Source of the DNA: Rufibacter latericius
GTDB lineage: Bacteria > Bacteroidota > Bacteroidia > Cytophagales > Hymenobacteraceae
Assembly (NCBI RefSeq): GCF_003721515.1
Contig: NZ_RJJD01000021.1
Span: forward strand, 62,001 to 126,000
DNA: 64,000 nt
Direction of reading: 5' to 3'
The notes under the pieces: generated by a model
Seen by the model: the letters and a program-made list of their open reading frames with translations, nothing else
Databases searched by the model: none
Told to the model about the DNA's origin: nothing
In this document: positions 17,933 through 26,543 of the stretch, piece after piece
Position numbering within the stretch: position 1 is the stretch's first letter
How the letters are laid out: every line of letters begins with the position of its first letter
Program-made: the position numbers and the translations under genes

Positions 17933-18595
17933 CTACCACTCAATCTCAGGAAGGCCGTGCTCCCGCAGGTAAGCGTTGGTTTTACTGAAATGCCGGGTCC
18001 CGAAAAAGCCTTTGTCGGCGGCGAAGGGCGACGGGTGGGCTGCTTTCAAAACCAAGTGTTTTCTCTCGTCTATGATCATTCCTTTCTTCTGGGCGTAAGC
18101 TCCCCATAAAAGGAACACCACGTGCTCTTTCTGGTCTGAGACTTTCTTGATGACGGCATCGGTAAACTCCTCCCACCCCTTTTTCTGGTGTGACCCGGCC
18201 TGATGGGCCCGCACCGTAAGCGTGGCATTCAACAAGAGTACCCCCTGCTCTGCCCAACGCTCCAGATTGCCTGATCTGGGGATTGGTTTTCCTAAATCGG
18301 CTTCTATTTCTTTAAATATGTTAAGCAGCGATGGTGGGGTGCGCATCCCCTCTGCTACGGAGAAAGCCAACCCGTTGGCCTGTCCCTGCCCATGATAAGG
18401 ATCCTGACCCAAAATTACCACCCGAACTTGGTCAAAGGGACATTCGTCAAAGGCATGGAAAATTTGTTTGCCCGGCGGATAAACCTCGGTGGTGGTGTAT
18501 TCCGTCTTCACAAAGTTGATAAGGGTTTGGAAATAAGGTTTCTCAAACTCATCCTGCAGTACCTGTTGCCAGCTACTTTCTATTTTTACCTGCAT
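17933..18595 (-). CDS. ung: Uracil-DNA glycosylase
   Basis: Excises uracil from DNA in base-excision repair. The 220-residue family 1 UDG has the catalytic water-activating Asp in GQDPYHGQGQANGLAFSV (D65) and the leucine-loop motif HPSPFAADKGFFG near the C-terminus. The start ATG at 18595 fits the family N-terminus (MQVKIESSW). Convergent with lepB, divergent from apaG. Confidence 0.96.
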   Translation of the reverse strand: MQVKIESSWQQVLQDEFEKPYFQTLINFVKTEYTTTEVYPPGKQIFHAFDECPFDQVRVVILGQDPYHGQGQANGLAFSVAEGMRTPPSLLNIFKEIEADLGKPIPRSGNLERWAEQGVLLLNATLTVRAHQAGSHQKKGWEEFTDAVIKKVSDQKEHVVFLLWGAYAQKKGMIIDERKHLVLKAAHPSPFAADKGFFGTRHFSKTNAYLREHGLPEIEW

Positions 18596-18702
18596 ATAAG
18601 AGGTACCAGTTAAAGGTTTTTAGCGTATTTTTACTTTAGAATCCGGCTGGCAAAACTAAAGAGCCAGAAAGCCTGTTCCCATTATACCAAATTAAGGCAA
18701 GC

Positions 18703-19089
18703 ATGGATACGAAAACAACCCAAGGAGTCACTGTCAATGTCACGACAAATTACCTCCCTGACTATTCCAGTCCGGCCCAACAGCACTTTGTCTTCGCTTA
18801 CAAGATCACTATCCAGAACAACAGCGAATTTACGGTAAAGTTATTACGCCGCCACTGGCACATTTACGATTCCAACAACGAGGTGCGGGAAGTGGAGGGT
18901 GAAGGCGTGGTAGGCCAGCAACCGGTGCTGGAACCCGGCGAAAGCCACCAGTATGTCTCGGGTTGTAACCTGAAAACCAGCATCGGGAAAATGGCCGGTA
19001 CCTTTCTGATGGAGCGTCTGGTAGACGGCCGTCAGTTCTACGTGACCATCCCCGAATTCACGCTCATTATTCCTTATAAACTAAACTAA
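18703..19089 (+). CDS. apaG: ApaG-domain protein
   Basis: A 128-residue single ApaG (DUF525) domain with a fibronectin-like beta fold. The segments FVFAYKITIQNNS, LLRRHWHIYDSN, VREVEGEGVVGQQP and the closing IPEFTLIIP are family hallmarks. Bacterial ApaG is linked to Co2+/Mg2+ phenotypes and diadenosine tetraphosphate in enterobacteria, but its biochemical role is unsettled. It precedes a methyltransferase by 28 bp. Confidence 0.92.
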   Translation: MDTKTTQGVTVNVTTNYLPDYSSPAQQHFVFAYKITIQNNSEFTVKLLRRHWHIYDSNNEVREVEGEGVVGQQPVLEPGESHQYVSGCNLKTSIGKMAGTFLMERLVDGRQFYVTIPEFTLIIPYKLN

Positions 19090-19117
19090 TCCCGCTTCTG
19101 GTTTGCAGCACGCCGCC

Positions 19118-19888
19118 ATGATCTACAGGTACGCCTCCTTTTGGTGGCGTTCAGGGAATGCGCATGGTTTGCACTCCCCTTTCGTATTCAATCTCTATTG
19201 CCACATCATCCATCACGAAGGCCATTTCCCGGCCTATGATGCCGTGGAAGCCTTACGGGAAGAGTTGTTGCAAGACCACACGGTTCTGGAGGTCACTGAC
19301 TTCGGGGCAGGTTCCCATTCGGGTGCCACCCGCCAGCGCAAGATTTCTGACATCGCCCGCACGGCTGCCAAACCAGCCCGGTTAGGCCAATTGCTGTTCA
19401 GGCTAGCCAACCATTTCAAACCCGCCACCATTTTAGAACTGGGCACCTCTTTAGGCTTAACTACCAGTTATCTAGGATTAGCCCGCAAAACCGCCGATCT
19501 GTACACCTTTGAGGGTTGCCCCGCCATTGCAGCACAAGCCCGAAAGAACTTCCAGAAATTAGGGTTGGGTAAAATACAACTGGTAGAAGGTAACCTGGAC
19601 CAAACCCTAGGCCAGACCTTGAACCGGCTGGAGAAAGTAGACCTCGTGTTCTTTGACGGAAACCACCGCTACGAGCCCACCCTGCGGTACTTTGAGGAAT
19701 GCCTCACCAAGGCACACGAAGGCAGCGTCTTCATTCTGGATGACATTTACTGGTCGGGGGAGATGGCCAAAGCCTGGCAAAAAATAAAGCAGCACCCGCG
19801 GGTACTGCTTACGGTTGATCTTTTCTACATGGGCCTGGTCTTCTTCCGGACGAATCAGCCCAAGCAGCATTTCACCTTAAGGTTCTAA
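19118..19888 (+). CDS. Class I SAM-dependent methyltransferase
   Basis: A 256-residue O-methyltransferase-like protein. Motif I is ILELGTSLGLTTSYL (about 109-123), the acidic strand-2 residue is in TFEGCP, and strand 4 reads VDLVFFDGNHRYEPTL followed by FILDDIYWS, the metal/substrate region seen in catechol-OMT-type enzymes. The ATG at 19118 is chosen over a TTG 15 bp upstream. Probably co-transcribed with apaG. Substrate unknown. Confidence 0.85.
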   Translation: MIYRYASFWWRSGNAHGLHSPFVFNLYCHIIHHEGHFPAYDAVEALREELLQDHTVLEVTDFGAGSHSGATRQRKISDIARTAAKPARLGQLLFRLANHFKPATILELGTSLGLTTSYLGLARKTADLYTFEGCPAIAAQARKNFQKLGLGKIQLVEGNLDQTLGQTLNRLEKVDLVFFDGNHRYEPTLRYFEECLTKAHEGSVFILDDIYWSGEMAKAWQKIKQHPRVLLTVDLFYMGLVFFRTNQPKQHFTLRF

Positions 19889-19901
19889 GAGTTTTTTTAT
19901 A

Positions 19902-19951
19902 AAAATCTGCTTTGGGCCTGATTTACTTAAAACAGGCCCAAAGCAGATTTT
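19902..19951. terminator. Bidirectional hairpin; strong member of core repeat family
   Basis: Perfect 19-bp stem (19902-19920 with 19933-19951; inner part ctttgggcctg/caggcccaaag) around atttacttaaaa. It fills the gap between the convergent methyltransferase and kdsA genes and is flanked by A/T runs on both sides, so it can act as a two-way terminator. Confidence 0.8.
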
Positions 19952-19952
19952 A

Positions 19953-20771
19953 TTATTCGAAGCGGATGGCTTCCCTGATTCTGATCAGGCGTCTCATCAG
20001 ACCTTCCAGCTGCGCTAACGGCAACATGTTAGCACCGTCTGAACGGGCCGTTAAGGGGTCTGGGTGCGTTTCAATGAACAAGCCATCGGCTCCCACTGCA
20101 ATGGCCGCTTTGGCGATGGTCTCGATCAAGGCTGGTCTTCCGCCGGTCACTCCAGATGATTGGTTCGGTTGCTGAAGCGAATGCGTCACGTCCATCACTA
20201 CCGGCACCTGATTTTCGCGCATCACAGTGATGTTCCGGAAATCTACCACAAGGTCTGAATACCCGAAGGAGTTTCCCCGATCGGTCAGAATCACGTTGTC
20301 GTTACCAGATTCTTTAATTTTCTCCACGGCAAACTTCATGGACTCACCAGACAGGAACTGACCTTTCTTAATGTTCACCACCTTGCTGGTTTGGGCTGCG
20401 GCAATCAACAGATCGGTTTGGCGGCACAGGAAAGCCGGAATCTGCAACACGTCTACGTACTCGGCAGCCATGGCCGCTTCATGGGTTTCATGGATATCGG
20501 TGACGGTTGGCACCACGAAGGTCTCGCTTACTTTCGCTAGAATCTTAAGTGCTTTCTCGTCTCCGATGCCGGTGAAAGAGTCTTTTCTGGAGCGGTTGGC
20601 TTTGCGGTAAGATCCTTTAAAGATAAGGGGAATCTGCAGGCGGTCAGAAATCCGGACGAGTTCTTCGGCAATGCCCATGGCCATCTCCTCTCCTTCTATG
20701 GCGCAAGGACCCGCCATCAAAAAGAAGTTACCCGATGCCGTATGCTGAAGCTTGGGAATATTGATTAACAT
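19953..20771 (-). CDS. kdsA: 3-deoxy-8-phosphooctulonate synthase (metal-dependent type)
   Basis: Condenses PEP and arabinose 5-phosphate to Kdo-8-phosphate for lipid A core synthesis. 272 residues with FKGSYRKANRSR, IQIPAFLCRQTDLL-like LQIPAFLCRQTDLL, NIKKGQFLS and THSLQQP segments. The N-terminal AGPCAIEG contains the Cys (about residue 22) that marks the metal-dependent class exemplified by Aquifex KdsA; the E. coli metal-independent enzyme has Asn there. The stop is 2 bp from the terminator hairpin. Confidence 0.95.
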   Translation of the reverse strand: MLINIPKLQHTASGNFFLMAGPCAIEGEEMAMGIAEELVRISDRLQIPLIFKGSYRKANRSRKDSFTGIGDEKALKILAKVSETFVVPTVTDIHETHEAAMAAEYVDVLQIPAFLCRQTDLLIAAAQTSKVVNIKKGQFLSGESMKFAVEKIKESGNDNVILTDRGNSFGYSDLVVDFRNITVMRENQVPVVMDVTHSLQQPNQSSGVTGGRPALIETIAKAAIAVGADGLFIETHPDPLTARSDGANMLPLAQLEGLMRRLIRIREAIRFE

Positions 20772-20853
20772 ATGCTTTCTCTAATTAGATAATGGTTTTT
20801 GTCTACTTTCTGGTACAGCTGAATTCGCTTTTATTACAGTTACGTAAGGCGTT

Positions 20854-20894
20854 CCCCTTTTTAAGGCGTTTTTGGCAAAACGGCATTGAAAGGG
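20854..20894. repeat. Core hairpin repeat (moderate copy)
   Basis: ccctttttaaggc ... gtttttggcaaaac ... ggcattgaaaggg. Outer cccttt/aaaggg pairs perfectly. Between kdsA and the upstream methyltransferase gene. Confidence 0.5.
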
Positions 20895-20973
20895 TTCTTA
20901 CCCGAAAGTCATAGTTTGCTTAAAAAGCTTATGGCTGTACCAGATTCATTTATGATGCCAAAAGTACAGAATT

Positions 20974-21591
20974 CTACGCGATAAACTGCGGCCGGTCGCG
21001 GCGTTGCAGTTCAATGAACAACTCCCTTCCCTGCCGGGGCTTCACTGAATTCTGGCAAGGCTCAAACCGGATGAACCGGAAGTACGGTTCAAAGTAGGCC
21101 TGGTATTCTAAAGCCGTTCCACCAAAAGGCGGGCCTTCCTTCTCAAACTCCTCTGAAAACAGGACACCAACCAACTTCCCTCCCGGCTTTAGGATGTCAA
21201 ACACCTGACGCGCGTAATGGGTGCGAAATTCCCTGGGCAAGGCGCAAAAGAACGTTTGCTCCAATACCAGATCATACAGGCCGGGCGTTAAAGTAAAGAA
21301 ATCCTGCTGCAGTAAGTGGCCCTCTGGAAAAGACGGAACCCGCTCCCTAAAATTCAGCAAGGGGGCTTGGGCGAAGTCTAACAGAAAGACTTGGGAAAAG
21401 CCCTTCTGGTGCAGGTACTCTGCCTCGTACCCGTTGCCGCCGCCCGGTAGAAGAATCTGCAGGCTCTTCTCGCTTAATTGGTCAATATAGGATTTTAATG
21501 GAGGGGTGATTGATCCAACATCCCACTCCGTGCGATTTTGCCGATACCTTTGCTCCCAATACTCCTGGTCTAAATTGTCTTTTTCACGCAT
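20974..21591 (-). CDS. TPMT-family SAM methyltransferase
   Basis: A 205-residue protein beginning MREKDNLDQEYWEQRY. The start is set at 21591 because a further 107 codons upstream would cover the divergent promoter and the neighbour's coding region. TPMT-family features: W-RY-NRTEWDVG, motif I ILLPGGGNGYEAEYL, then VFLLDFA, and LVLEQTFFCALPREFR. TPMT-like proteins methylate sulfur, selenium or halide acceptors; the substrate here is not predictable. Confidence 0.83.
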   Translation of the reverse strand: MREKDNLDQEYWEQRYRQNRTEWDVGSITPPLKSYIDQLSEKSLQILLPGGGNGYEAEYLHQKGFSQVFLLDFAQAPLLNFRERVPSFPEGHLLQQDFFTLTPGLYDLVLEQTFFCALPREFRTHYARQVFDILKPGGKLVGVLFSEEFEKEGPPFGGTALEYQAYFEPYFRFIRFEPCQNSVKPRQGRELFIELQRRDRPQFIA

Positions 21592-21619
21592 GCCCGGAAG
21601 TAAGTATTTTAACCTCTTA

Positions 21620-21650
21620 TTTGCAAAGGATAGATAGAAACGTATTTTTG
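21620..21650 (+). promoter_or_regulatory. Promoter of the coiled-coil protein gene
   Basis: TTTG at 21620-21623, exactly 19 bp, then TATTTTTG at 21643-21650; 46 bp before the ATG. A near-consensus element on the minus strand overlaps it, suggesting a divergent promoter with the methyltransferase gene. Confidence 0.65.
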
Positions 21651-21696
21651 TACAAATAGGGAATACCCAAAAAACTCTAAACCACCCTGATCCGCT

Positions 21697-22638
21697 ATGT
21701 CGACTGAAACACCCGAAAAGGATAGTAACCGCAAATTGTTGGTAGTAGGCCTCATCATTGTGCTGCTCAGCATCAACGGTATCCTTATTTACATGCAGCA
21801 ACAGAAAACGCAGGAGAACGAGGAACAGAAGGAAATCATCAAGGTAAAGAATACCGAGCTTGAGAACCAGATCAAGGTTTACGAAACTCTGAAAGCAGAT
21901 TATGAGAAGCAAAGCGCTGATCTGAGCGCCATGGGCCTGACCAACGACTCACTGGAATCCAGAATTGCCGCCATTAACGCCGACCTGGCCCAACTCCGCT
22001 CCTTCCGGAACAGCTCGTTTACCGTTGCTGATCAGAAACGTTTCCAGATGAAAGCCCAGAACCTTGAGCAGGCACTTAAGAAAAAAGACGAAGAAGTAGC
22101 CAAACTGCAAACCGATAACGAAGAGCTCTTCACCGAGGTAAAAGGCCTGAAAACCACCCAAAACAAACTTGCAGACTCTATCACCACCCTTTCAACTGAC
22201 AAGAAAGCCCTGGAAGAAAAAGTGAGCCTGGCCTCTAAACTGGAAGCCCAGAACATTGTGGTAAGCGTCATCAACGCCAAAGGCAAAGAAAAAGAAGACA
22301 CCGAGGAAGAGTACAAAGCAAAACGCGTAGACCGTATCAAGCTTTCCTTCCGGTTAGGCAAAAACGAGGTAGCGCCTAAGGAAAACAAAGAGATTCTGAT
22401 GCGCCTCATTGAGCCAGACGGTTCAGCGCTCTACAACCTGGCTACCGGCTCGGGAACGTTTGAGTTTGAAGGCAAAGAGCAGTTCTACACCGCCAAACGC
22501 GACATCGTTTTTGACAACACCCAGCAACAGGTTTCCTTCATCTACTCCAAAGGAACTCCCTACAAAACCGGAAAACACCTTATTGAGATCTACTCAGACG
22601 GCTATTTGATCGGAACCACCTCCTTCACCTTGAAGTAA
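21697..22638 (+). CDS. Membrane-anchored coiled-coil protein
   Basis: A 313-residue protein of unknown function. A charged N-terminus precedes a membrane helix (LLVVGLIIVLLSINGILIY, about 14-32). A long coiled coil follows (about 36-185, with many E/K/L/Q heptads such as NLEQALKKKDEEVAKLQ). The C-terminal domain (about 190-313) is predicted beta-rich (IVVSVINAKGKEK ... GKHLIEIYSDGYLIGTTSF). Similar architecture is common in Cytophagales, but I know of no assigned role. It has its own promoter and a strong terminator. Confidence 0.85.
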   Translation: MSTETPEKDSNRKLLVVGLIIVLLSINGILIYMQQQKTQENEEQKEIIKVKNTELENQIKVYETLKADYEKQSADLSAMGLTNDSLESRIAAINADLAQLRSFRNSSFTVADQKRFQMKAQNLEQALKKKDEEVAKLQTDNEELFTEVKGLKTTQNKLADSITTLSTDKKALEEKVSLASKLEAQNIVVSVINAKGKEKEDTEEEYKAKRVDRIKLSFRLGKNEVAPKENKEILMRLIEPDGSALYNLATGSGTFEFEGKEQFYTAKRDIVFDNTQQQVSFIYSKGTPYKTGKHLIEIYSDGYLIGTTSFTLK

Positions 22639-22658
22639 CAGTTTTACTTACTTATTTC

Positions 22659-22702
22659 AAAAAAGAGCCCCGAAACGTACCAGCGTTTCGGGGCTCTTTT
22701 TT
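22659..22702 (+). terminator. Terminator of the coiled-coil protein gene
   Basis: Perfect 19-bp stem (22659-22677 with 22684-22702; arms around gagccccgaaacg/cgtttcggggctc), 6-nt loop, followed by T residues. Confidence 0.9.
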
Positions 22703-22703
22703 T

Positions 22704-22898
22704 AGAGAGTGATTGAATGGTTGAGAGAATGAAGGAATTAGAGAATGAAGGAATGATAGAAATACAAAAAGGCTCTTAGTCCCTGTTTTAAGGCTGTGTT
22801 CAGAAAAGAAGGCAAAAAACATTTTTCGGTTCTTCCCTCTCCTTTCTCATTCACTCCATCATTCATTCATTCATTCATTCATTCATTCTCTCATTACT
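22704..22898. repeat. Composite repeat B with (ATTC)7 microsatellite
   Basis: The left arm (22704-22763) is made of degenerate gaatga/ttgaga units. The centre is a core repeat (22783-22820). The right arm (about 22845-22898) is of tcattc type and includes a perfect (ATTC)7 run at 22861-22888. Same architecture as composite repeat A. It occupies the gap between two convergent genes and ends at the cphA stop codon. Confidence 0.75.
22783..22820. repeat. Core hairpin repeat (moderate copy)
   Basis: ctgttttaaggctg ... tgttcagaaaag ... aaggcaaaaaac. Centre of composite repeat B. Outer T and A runs pair; the GC block is imperfect. Confidence 0.5.
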
Positions 22899-25538
22899 CT
22901 AGTCAACCATGACGCGTCTATCCTGAATCACCTTGAAGTTCTCGATCATCTTGATAGCCTCCGGAATGTCTTCGGAGAAGATGGTAATAAAGGAATTACG
23001 CTCGGCATGTTCCAGGGCATAGGCGATGGCTACCATTTCCTGCTCAATTACCTTGAAGGGTTTATGCGGATCAACTTGCAGAATGCCGTCAATGACGTTC
23101 CGGTTGATCTCTTCGGCGGTGCGGCCCCGCAGGTCACGGTCTGAGCGAATGATGACTTCATCAAACATCTGGGCTGCCATCTTGCCAAGTTCCACCATGT
23201 CTTCGTCCCGACGGTCACCCACGCCGGCTACCACGCCCACACGTTTACGGGCATCCACGTTCTGTAGGAAATCAGCGATCCCCTTCATGCCGGCAGGGTT
23301 GTGGGCATAATCCACCAAAACCTCGAAGGTAGGGAATTTGAAGAGGTTCATTCTGCCCGGGGTTTTGGAAGCCGATGGCACGAAGGTGCGCAAGGCGGTT
23401 TTAATCTCGGAAATCTCAAATCGGGAGATATACCCCGCCAGGGTAGCGGCCAACACGTTTTCGATGTTGAACTTGGCACGGCCGCCAAAAGTAAGCGGAA
23501 TATCGGCTACGCGGTCTACCCTAATTTTGTAAGTGTTCTTGAAGATGGAAATGAAGCCGTTTTCAAAAACTGCCGCCAAACCTCCCTGAGCCACGTGCTT
23601 CAGGATACGCGGATTGTTTTCGTCCATGCTGAAGAACGCCACCTTGCACTCTACTTCTTTGGCCATTTTGTAGACATTGTCATCGTCGGCGTTCAGAATG
23701 GCATACCCGTCTTTACTCACGCTTTTGGGGACCACGGCTTTTACCCGTGCCATGTCTTCCAGGGTATAGATGTCGCGGAGGCCCATGTGGTCTTCGGCCA
23801 CGTTCGTCACGATCCCGATGTCACATTGCTGAAATCCTAAACCTGAGCGAAGCATCCCGCCACGGGCGCATTCCAGCACGGCAAAGTTCACGGTAGGATC
23901 CCGCAAGACGAACTCAGCGCTTTTAGCACCGGTAGTATCGCCTTTTTCCAGCAATTTGTCCTGGATGTAGATGCCGTCTGTAGTGGTGAAGCCCACCTGA
24001 TATCCGCAGGATTTCACCATGTGCGCGATCAAGCGAGTTGTAGTGGTCTTGCCGTTGGTACCGGTTATGGCAATAATGGGAATACGTGACGGGCAATTGT
24101 CCGGGAACAACATCTCAATCACTGGGTCGGCTACGTTGCGGGGCAGACCTTCAGTGGGCGCTACGTGCATCCGGAATCCGGGAGCGGCGTTTACCTCAAT
24201 CACGGCCCCTCTTGCCTCAGGCAACGGAATGGCAATGTCAGAGGTAACTACATCAATTCCGCAGATGTCCAGGCCAATGGTACCGGCAATCCGCTCAGCC
24301 ATCAGCACATTGTAGGGGTCTATGAGATCAGTGACGTCAGTGGCGGTACCACCCGTAGACAGGTTTGCGGTGCTTTTGAGGTAAAGCGTTTCTCCATCGG
24401 CAATGACAGTATTCAAGGTATACCCTTTACTATCCAGTATTCCCTGGGTGTCTTTGTCTACGGTAATCTTGGTGAGTTCCTTTTCGTGGCCAACACCCCG
24501 GCGCGGATCTGCATTTACTTTGTCAATCAGTTGCTGCACCGTGGAAACGCCGTCTCCCACCACCATGGCGGGGGTGCGTTTAGCAGCGGCAATAAATTTT
24601 TTGTTGACCACCAGTAACCGAAAGTCATACCCTTGGATGAACTGCTCTACAATCACGGCTTTATCAGCTTTGCAATATTTCAGAGCCACTTCAAACCCGG
24701 CTACGGCCTCTTCCCAGTTCTTGATATTGATTCCGGCCCCTTTCCCATGGTTTCCGTCCAGAGGCTTTGTCACGATGGGATAACCGAGGTAGTCTACTGC
24801 TTCTTTCAGTTCTTCTAAGGTATACACGATCTCGCCTTTGGGTACCGGTACCCCAGCCTCATAGAGCATGTCTTTGGTAGCGCTTTTGTCACCAGCAATC
24901 TCCACGGCAAAGGAAGCGGTACGGCAGGTCATGGTGGCCTGGATACGTTTCTGGTGGACTCCGTACCCCAACTGGATTAGTGAGTTCTTGTTCAGGCGGA
25001 TGTAAGGAATGCCCCGGGCCACTGCTTCAGACACGATGGAGTAGGTGCTTGGACCAATGTGTTCATCTTCCCGAATCTCATGCAATTCTTCTACGTCTGG
25101 TCCAATGTCATAGGGTTGGTTGTTTATCAGTGCGGTAACGACCCGGCAGGCCGCGTAAGCAGCATACTCTCCGGCTTTCTCTTCTTGGTAAGAAAATACT
25201 ACGTACTCAAAACCGGGTTGTGGTGCCGGGTACGTACGTCCGAATCCTGAATTCATCCCGCCCAGGGTCTGTAGTTCCAGGGCCACATGTTCTACCACGT
25301 TGCTCAAGGGTACTCCTTCTTCTCTTACTCTTCTAAGATAGCCCCCCTCCTGGCCTTCGGTGCTCCGGTGTTCCATCATTCCGGGGAACATGGTTTCCAA
25401 CCTTTGCGCAAAATCTGGAATGTCTGTGGTGAGCACACCCGCAAAGTCTTCCATGTCCAGTTTGAGTACTACAATTTTGGGGTGTTTCACAGACCAATAG
25501 TTTGGCCCACGCATGATGCGTATTTCTGCGATTTTCAT
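22899..25538 (-). CDS. cphA: Cyanophycin synthetase
   Basis: Builds cyanophycin, a poly-aspartate backbone with arginine side chains, used as nitrogen store. 879 residues in the canonical order: N-terminal domain (1-160), ATP-grasp domain (about 215-480; KPLDGNHGKGAGI and the metal-binding VIEVNAAPG) that adds Asp, and a Mur-ligase-like domain (about 488-879; P-loop ITGTNGKTTTTR at 491-502) that adds Arg. Full length with both ATP sites intact. Starts 40 bp after cphB, so the two form an operon. The stop abuts the repeat array on the opposite side. Confidence 0.95.
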   Translation of the reverse strand: MKIAEIRIMRGPNYWSVKHPKIVVLKLDMEDFAGVLTTDIPDFAQRLETMFPGMMEHRSTEGQEGGYLRRVREEGVPLSNVVEHVALELQTLGGMNSGFGRTYPAPQPGFEYVVFSYQEEKAGEYAAYAACRVVTALINNQPYDIGPDVEELHEIREDEHIGPSTYSIVSEAVARGIPYIRLNKNSLIQLGYGVHQKRIQATMTCRTASFAVEIAGDKSATKDMLYEAGVPVPKGEIVYTLEELKEAVDYLGYPIVTKPLDGNHGKGAGINIKNWEEAVAGFEVALKYCKADKAVIVEQFIQGYDFRLLVVNKKFIAAAKRTPAMVVGDGVSTVQQLIDKVNADPRRGVGHEKELTKITVDKDTQGILDSKGYTLNTVIADGETLYLKSTANLSTGGTATDVTDLIDPYNVLMAERIAGTIGLDICGIDVVTSDIAIPLPEARGAVIEVNAAPGFRMHVAPTEGLPRNVADPVIEMLFPDNCPSRIPIIAITGTNGKTTTTRLIAHMVKSCGYQVGFTTTDGIYIQDKLLEKGDTTGAKSAEFVLRDPTVNFAVLECARGGMLRSGLGFQQCDIGIVTNVAEDHMGLRDIYTLEDMARVKAVVPKSVSKDGYAILNADDDNVYKMAKEVECKVAFFSMDENNPRILKHVAQGGLAAVFENGFISIFKNTYKIRVDRVADIPLTFGGRAKFNIENVLAATLAGYISRFEISEIKTALRTFVPSASKTPGRMNLFKFPTFEVLVDYAHNPAGMKGIADFLQNVDARKRVGVVAGVGDRRDEDMVELGKMAAQMFDEVIIRSDRDLRGRTAEEINRNVIDGILQVDPHKPFKVIEQEMVAIAYALEHAERNSFITIFSEDIPEAIKMIENFKVIQDRRVMVD

Positions 25539-25578
25539 AGATTGTTTAATCTAGTATAGATGCCGGTATTCAGACTAT

Positions 25579-26478
25579 TTAAAAAATCTCCAACGTGTAC
25601 GTATCTCCCTTTCCCAGGAGATGCACCGTAAGGTCTCTTATGGTGACAGGAACACCTTCCTCCACCTCATAAATGTTGGTACGCGTGCTTTTCCGGCCGT
25701 CTACCAAGACTACCAGGCCACTTCCTATCACTTCTATCTGATTTCCTCCTTTTACGACAATGCCGGTGTCTTCCTCCAGCCCCACCCCTATAAAAGTTGG
25801 GTTGGTGGCTAGCATCTGCGCCATACGTACTATACGGCCCCGTTTGATAAAATGGGTATCAATCGCGACATCATTCAATAATTCAAGCCCAGCGGTAATA
25901 CTCACAGAGCCCTTGATGAAGCCTGCGCCGTTCATTCCCTGATAGATCATCTGAGTAGACATGGCTGCGGCTCCCGCGCTGGTTCCTGCCACTACAAGGG
26001 TTTCTTTATAATACCGTTCCTTGATGAGCCGCATGAGCTCAGTACCTCCCAGAATAGAAGTAAGTTTTAACTGGTCGCCGCCGGTAAACAAAATACCCGC
26101 CGCTTTTTTGACCAAGTCCAAATACTCTTCCTTGCAGGTATCTTCCCGGTTGCGGATATCCAGTACTTCTACCTTTTTTACCTTCAAGGTCTTAAACACC
26201 TCTATATATGAGGCCCCTACTTCCTCGGGCAAGGAAGATGCGGTAGGGATTACAAGGACAAGTGGATTGCTCCCCTTCAACTCTTCTACAAACCTGGACA
26301 GAATCTCAGTCTTTTCGAAATTAAGGTTTTCAGAATCAGAGGAATCCGCTTCTGGGTCATCCCCTTTGTTTTCTGCGCCCCCAATAGCAATTAATGTTCC
26401 CTTCGGGATTTTACTCTCAATTGCTTCTCTTACAACGGGTTGGTTTGTCTCTTTTTTTTCTGGCTCTTTTTTGCTCAT
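25579..26478 (-). CDS. cphB: Cyanophycinase
   Basis: Serine exopeptidase (family S51) that degrades cyanophycin to beta-Asp-Arg dipeptides. 299 residues with a charged, probably disordered N-terminus (1-26), IAIGGAENKG, LFTGGDQLKLT and the nucleophile Ser in VAGTSAGAAAMS (S167). The acidic tract GDDPEADSSDSEN (40-52) is an insert near the N-terminus. No signal peptide is visible, so it should act in the cytoplasm. First gene of the cphB-cphA operon, with a -7 box 58 bp upstream. Confidence 0.93.
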   Translation of the reverse strand: MSKKEPEKKETNQPVVREAIESKIPKGTLIAIGGAENKGDDPEADSSDSENLNFEKTEILSRFVEELKGSNPLVLVIPTASSLPEEVGASYIEVFKTLKVKKVEVLDIRNREDTCKEEYLDLVKKAAGILFTGGDQLKLTSILGGTELMRLIKERYYKETLVVAGTSAGAAAMSTQMIYQGMNGAGFIKGSVSITAGLELLNDVAIDTHFIKRGRIVRMAQMLATNPTFIGVGLEEDTGIVVKGGNQIEVIGSGLVVLVDGRKSTRTNIYEVEEGVPVTIRDLTVHLLGKGDTYTLEIF

Positions 26479-26535
26479 AATCTTTCAAATCCTGAAAGTC
26501 AAAATCATCTGGAAGCCGCTTACATTTTTTAAAAG

Positions 26536-26543
26536 CAAAGGTA
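26536..26543 (-). promoter_or_regulatory. -7 box of the cyanophycin operon
   Basis: Minus-strand TACCTTTG, an exact TAnnTTTG match, 57 bp before the cphB start. Only a T-rich stretch is present at the -33 position. Confidence 0.5.

Noticed and set aside
21592-21912. 107-codon upstream extension of the TPMT-like methyltransferase
   Set aside because: It would run antisense through the divergent promoter and the first part of the coiled-coil gene; homologues begin near the internal ATG.
22704-22898. CRISPR-like array
   Set aside because: The units are short, degenerate and contiguous without unique spacers; it is a microsatellite-like composite repeat.
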